The notes beneath the pieces are model-generated. The model was not told the origin of the DNA, searched no databases, and worked only from the letters and a program-made list of their open reading frames with translations. Shown piece by piece: positions 62,601 to 64,000 of a DNA stretch of 64,000 nt (position 1 is its first letter; the number at the start of each line of letters is the position of its first letter). The stretch is taken from the NCBI GenBank assembly GCA_037349105.1, contig JAYJMM010000039.1, forward strand, positions 7,036,501 to 7,100,500. Reading direction: 5' to 3'. A program made the position numbers and the translations under genes. The DNA comes from Limnomonas spitsbergensis. Lineage: Eukaryota; Chlorophyta; Chlorophyceae; Chlamydomonadales.

Positions 62601-64000
62601 TGCTGACGGTCACCTGTTGCGCAATCCTCCCAGAGCCTGGCCAGCTCCACATCTGCAGGCACCGCAGCAGGGAATGCTACCATGCACACATTCCTGCTGT
62701 TGCTGTTGTTCACGGGTGCTGGCACCGGAGACCTGCTGCTCCTAGCTTCATCCACGTCACTGTCAGATGCCCTGTCTTGTGGCAACAGCGTCTGCAGTTT
62801 CTTTGCCAAGCGACGCTTCATCATCCTCAGCTGCCTGGTCATTCTCATCTGCCAGGCAATCCCTGGCTGCCTGGCCATCCACAGCTGCCTGGCCATTCCT
62901 TTGAGCTTCTGCTGGTACCAGTTCACCTTGTCCCTCAGCATGGGTATGGAGATTCCCAGCTCCTCAGGATTCTCTGCCGCCTCCAGCTGTTTGCTGGCCT
63001 GCTGGGCCGCCCCTGGTTCTGATATTGGCACCTGGACCCCTCCTGGAGCTGCTGCCACTGGTGGTGTGACAGGCCCATCCTCTTCTGGCTGGTGCATCTG
63101 CACCAGCACCGGCGCCTGCCTGTGCTCGTGGTCCTCAACCTCACTTGGTCCAACTGGTCCCTCAGCCACCTGTTGGTTCAGCTTCTGCTCCCACGGATGC
63201 AGTTGGTCCGGCTCGCAGCCGCCGGCCACCACCGGTGTCACATGGGCTGCCTCCCTCGACAAACACAAACGTGACGCATGCACCTGCAGTTGGCCTGGCT
63301 CACAGCCACCGATCCCTACAGGTGTCATATGAACTGCCTCCCTCTGCAAGCACCGTCGTGACGCCTGCAACTGCAGTTGGCCTGGCTCACAGCCACCGGC
63401 CACCACAGGTGTCACAGGAAGTGCCTCTCTCTGCAAACACAGCCGTGACGCATGCACCTGCAGTTGGCCTGGCTCACAGCCAGCGGCCGCCACAGGTGTC
63501 ACATGGGCTGCCTCCCTCGGCAAACACAGCCGTGACGCATGCACCTGCAGTTGACCTGGCTCACAGCCACCGATCCCTACAGGTGTCACAGGAACTGCCT
63601 CTCTCTGCAAACCCAGCCGTGACGCCTGCACCTGCAGTTGGCATGGCTCGCAGCCACCGATCCCTACAGGTGTCACAGGAACCGCCTCTCTCTGCAAACC
63701 CAGCCGTGACGCCTGCACCTGCAGTTGGCTTGGCTCGCAGCCACCGGCCACCACAATTTTCACAGGAACTGCCTCCTTCTGCAAACACAGCCGTGATGCC
63801 TCCACCTGCAGTTGGTCTGGCTCACAGCCACCGATCCCTACAGGTGTCACAGGAACTGCCTTTCTCTGCAAACACAGCCGTGACGCCTGCACCTGCAGTT
63901 GGCTTGGCTCGCAGCCACCGGTCACTGCAGGTGTCACAGGAACCGCCTCTCTCTGCAAACCCAGCCGTGACGCCTGCACCTGCAGTTGGCATGGCTCGCA
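59618..64000 (-). CDS. Gag-like polyprotein ORF with 29-residue N-terminal repeats, 5' partial
   Basis: One uninterrupted frame of about 1,460 codons runs off the window edge, so the start is unknown. Nine tandem 29-residue repeats (QASRLCLQREAVPVTPV, then GGCEPxQLQ) come first (about 63976-63194). Next are a Gln/Arg-rich basic segment (MARQLWMARQPGIAWQMRMT), a Cys/His cluster (CMFCGFECEHSDSACEH), a long hydrophilic Arg/Glu/Ser/Gly-rich region and a second cluster (CQACGYWGSH). A helical part (ETVEAFAHRVLSTAELLQIS, then HMFYEGLPVATRVKLSKFV) resembles capsid regions of LTR-retrotransposon gag, and an acidic EEENEMEE repeat tail ends it. No protease, reverse transcriptase or integrase follows in the 1.5 kb after the stop. 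It could be a gag-only non-autonomous element, a retroelement with pol lost, or a domesticated gag. Assignment rests on overall character, not a decisive motif. Confidence 0.5.
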   Translation of the reverse strand, partial: CEPCQLQVQASRLGLQREAVPVTPAVTGGCEPSQLQVQASRLCLQRKAVPVTPVGIGGCEPDQLQVEASRLCLQKEAVPVKIVVAGGCEPSQLQVQASRLGLQREAVPVTPVGIGGCEPCQLQVQASRLGLQREAVPVTPVGIGGCEPGQLQVHASRLCLPREAAHVTPVAAAGCEPGQLQVHASRLCLQREALPVTPVVAGGCEPGQLQLQASRRCLQREAVHMTPVGIGGCEPGQLQVHASRLCLSREAAHVTPVVAGGCEPDQLHPWEQKLNQQVAEGPVGPSEVEDHEHRQAPVLVQMHQPEEDGPVTPPVAAAPGGVQVPISEPGAAQQASKQLEAAENPEELGISIPMLRDKVNWYQQKLKGMARQLWMARQPGIAWQMRMTRQLRMMKRRLAKKLQTLLPQDRASDSDVDEARSSRSPVPAPVNNSNSRNVCMVAFPAAVPADVELARLWEDCATGDRQQQMDTRNAMRQAMRYYPGRVCMFCGFECEHSDSACEHLMDANIQRGLEPGEDPAEASDAEIKREGAEIKPAVTRQAPQSSKEPQEKSAVPVGKPWADLISEEELPDPIQEEKGRQPVTGLRPRQPMRPRRVPVQRGAGSTVYGTPLSKFTPSVGRPVQTPKEGSSSQMRAGGGHKEILRGFYQGTAQAQDTRPREPERSGTGGVVCGNEESEGPIGWAGILQWATDLWKQVCSRTFLHFQDQVTAIEEFKAHHLRGWATKAMLGIPHTGQDRATLLSALGQVSKGRAGREAALAVKAFADEWCNEVTGNQVEPGSEPEDEEDQAWEGFKTAGQRPEELREVQRWQQQARTAPTPTLRSEVFEVSSEPSLRGRPRGREEPRASSPAASERAELTSRSLARMAEQGVATRRANRQESYALLRIIEDKENTGQETQVDYIEEFLRKRQEGAARGTQQDEPAGSVRFSGPRRQETRGETQSDSYVRNYTGGKQPSWQSQEPPRGQADGREQPNWQSQEPPRGPAEYGRRTQPGEPSQKPPRGQAESGRGSQPRESGPEERKSRDEADQPPPERSRGSASRAGRQSSGGGQAQDGAGRRNSQYQRSRSPSGGDSSGSGSDSSLDESGSGGADRRGPRARRESSDQEMKRLDREQARMNMQLLQQMVLQLAGVAKYTKIPAIQGNVPVLDMSHPGAFAAKKYCQACGYWGSHNRLALSDEPPALAVVAGEIVGSCQSPSAMAMLVRSLARLWNYKPASVGPLMVAIRAAPHAGDRATKEVERIRGQWAAPAEEQCCAVSLLTLWIRVVKEEVGKPTSDERSAITNLKLGVKTTLDPEVKPEETVEAFAHRVLSTAELLQISRDAVDYFGRRHSVSHMFYEGLPVATRVKLSKFVITVPGYLCMTDEEQITVLTQQVVLWEKFALEMGDLLVTDHRPAAEEENEMEEAEEENEMEEEEEADEEEEAREASWRKRLFGERYSLDEEKPMSPSERSINGPRWR
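63194..63976 (-). repeat. In-frame 87-bp tandem repeat, 9 copies, continuing past the window edge
   Basis: Each unit encodes 29 residues; copies differ mainly at Leu/Cys choices (RLGLQ versus RLCLQ), PVTPVGI versus PVTPVVA and the residue after CEP (S, D, C, G). The frame is kept throughout, indicating selection or recent expansion. The last bases of the window belong to a further unit. Confidence 0.9.

Overview
The window looks like nuclear DNA of a green alga (Chlorophyta, most likely Chlorophyceae). Supporting signs are a MYND-finger protein, a Ser-Pro/Pro-rich hydroxyproline-type wall glycoprotein, GT-AG introns in every gene, TTTAGGG-type telomere-like words scattered through introns, and many short minisatellites. 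No bacterial operon, CRISPR array, rRNA or convincing tRNA gene was seen. The species cannot be named from sequence alone.

Layout. (1) About 1-20017, plus strand: the 3' part of one gene in at least ten exons, coding at least 1,218 residues and ending in a MYND zinc finger. Its exons join in phase over 20 kb, and most of the span is intron filled with tandem repeats (2.1-3.35, 3.9-8.1, 10.3-13.0, 14.8-15.0, 15.35-15.57 kb). (2) 21739-26639, plus: a seven-exon FAD-dependent monoamine-oxidase-like gene with a transit-peptide-like N-terminus. (3) 37399-27708, minus, convergent with the oxidase: a 14-exon gene for a roughly 1,876-residue, probably organelle-targeted, helical protein I do not recognise. 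(4) About 40238-49272, plus: a membrane-anchored Pro-rich glycoprotein whose frame changes at several C-rich places and meets a TAG at one exon end, so it is a pseudogene or carries assembly indels. One intron holds a 43-bp minisatellite of about 37 copies. (5) 53096-57393, plus: a partly resolved polytopic membrane protein. (6) 64000-59618, minus: a long gag-like ORF with nine 29-residue N-terminal repeats, open at the window edge and without an obvious pol downstream.

Mobile DNA: eight copies of a short interspersed repeat, seven of them within introns as modelled and one in the same gene's large intron cluster; four TA-bounded inverted-repeat elements with CCGTA-type ends; a 0.7-kb inverted-repeat element that supplies the likely start codon of gene 3; and a 5'-truncated, frameshifted LINE fragment plus two 3'-end scraps.

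The most striking pattern is that tandem repeats begin at, or copy, splice sites. Donor-containing exon ends are duplicated after many exons, from one extra copy (10257-10292) through a handful of decayed copies (13681-14190; 44600-44760) to dozens (3870-8105; 45797-47385). Two acceptors show the mirror pattern. This suggests a recurrent process in which short duplications over exon-intron junctions seed intronic minisatellites. Exon models were built by hand from splice consensus and phase; transcript data are needed to confirm them.
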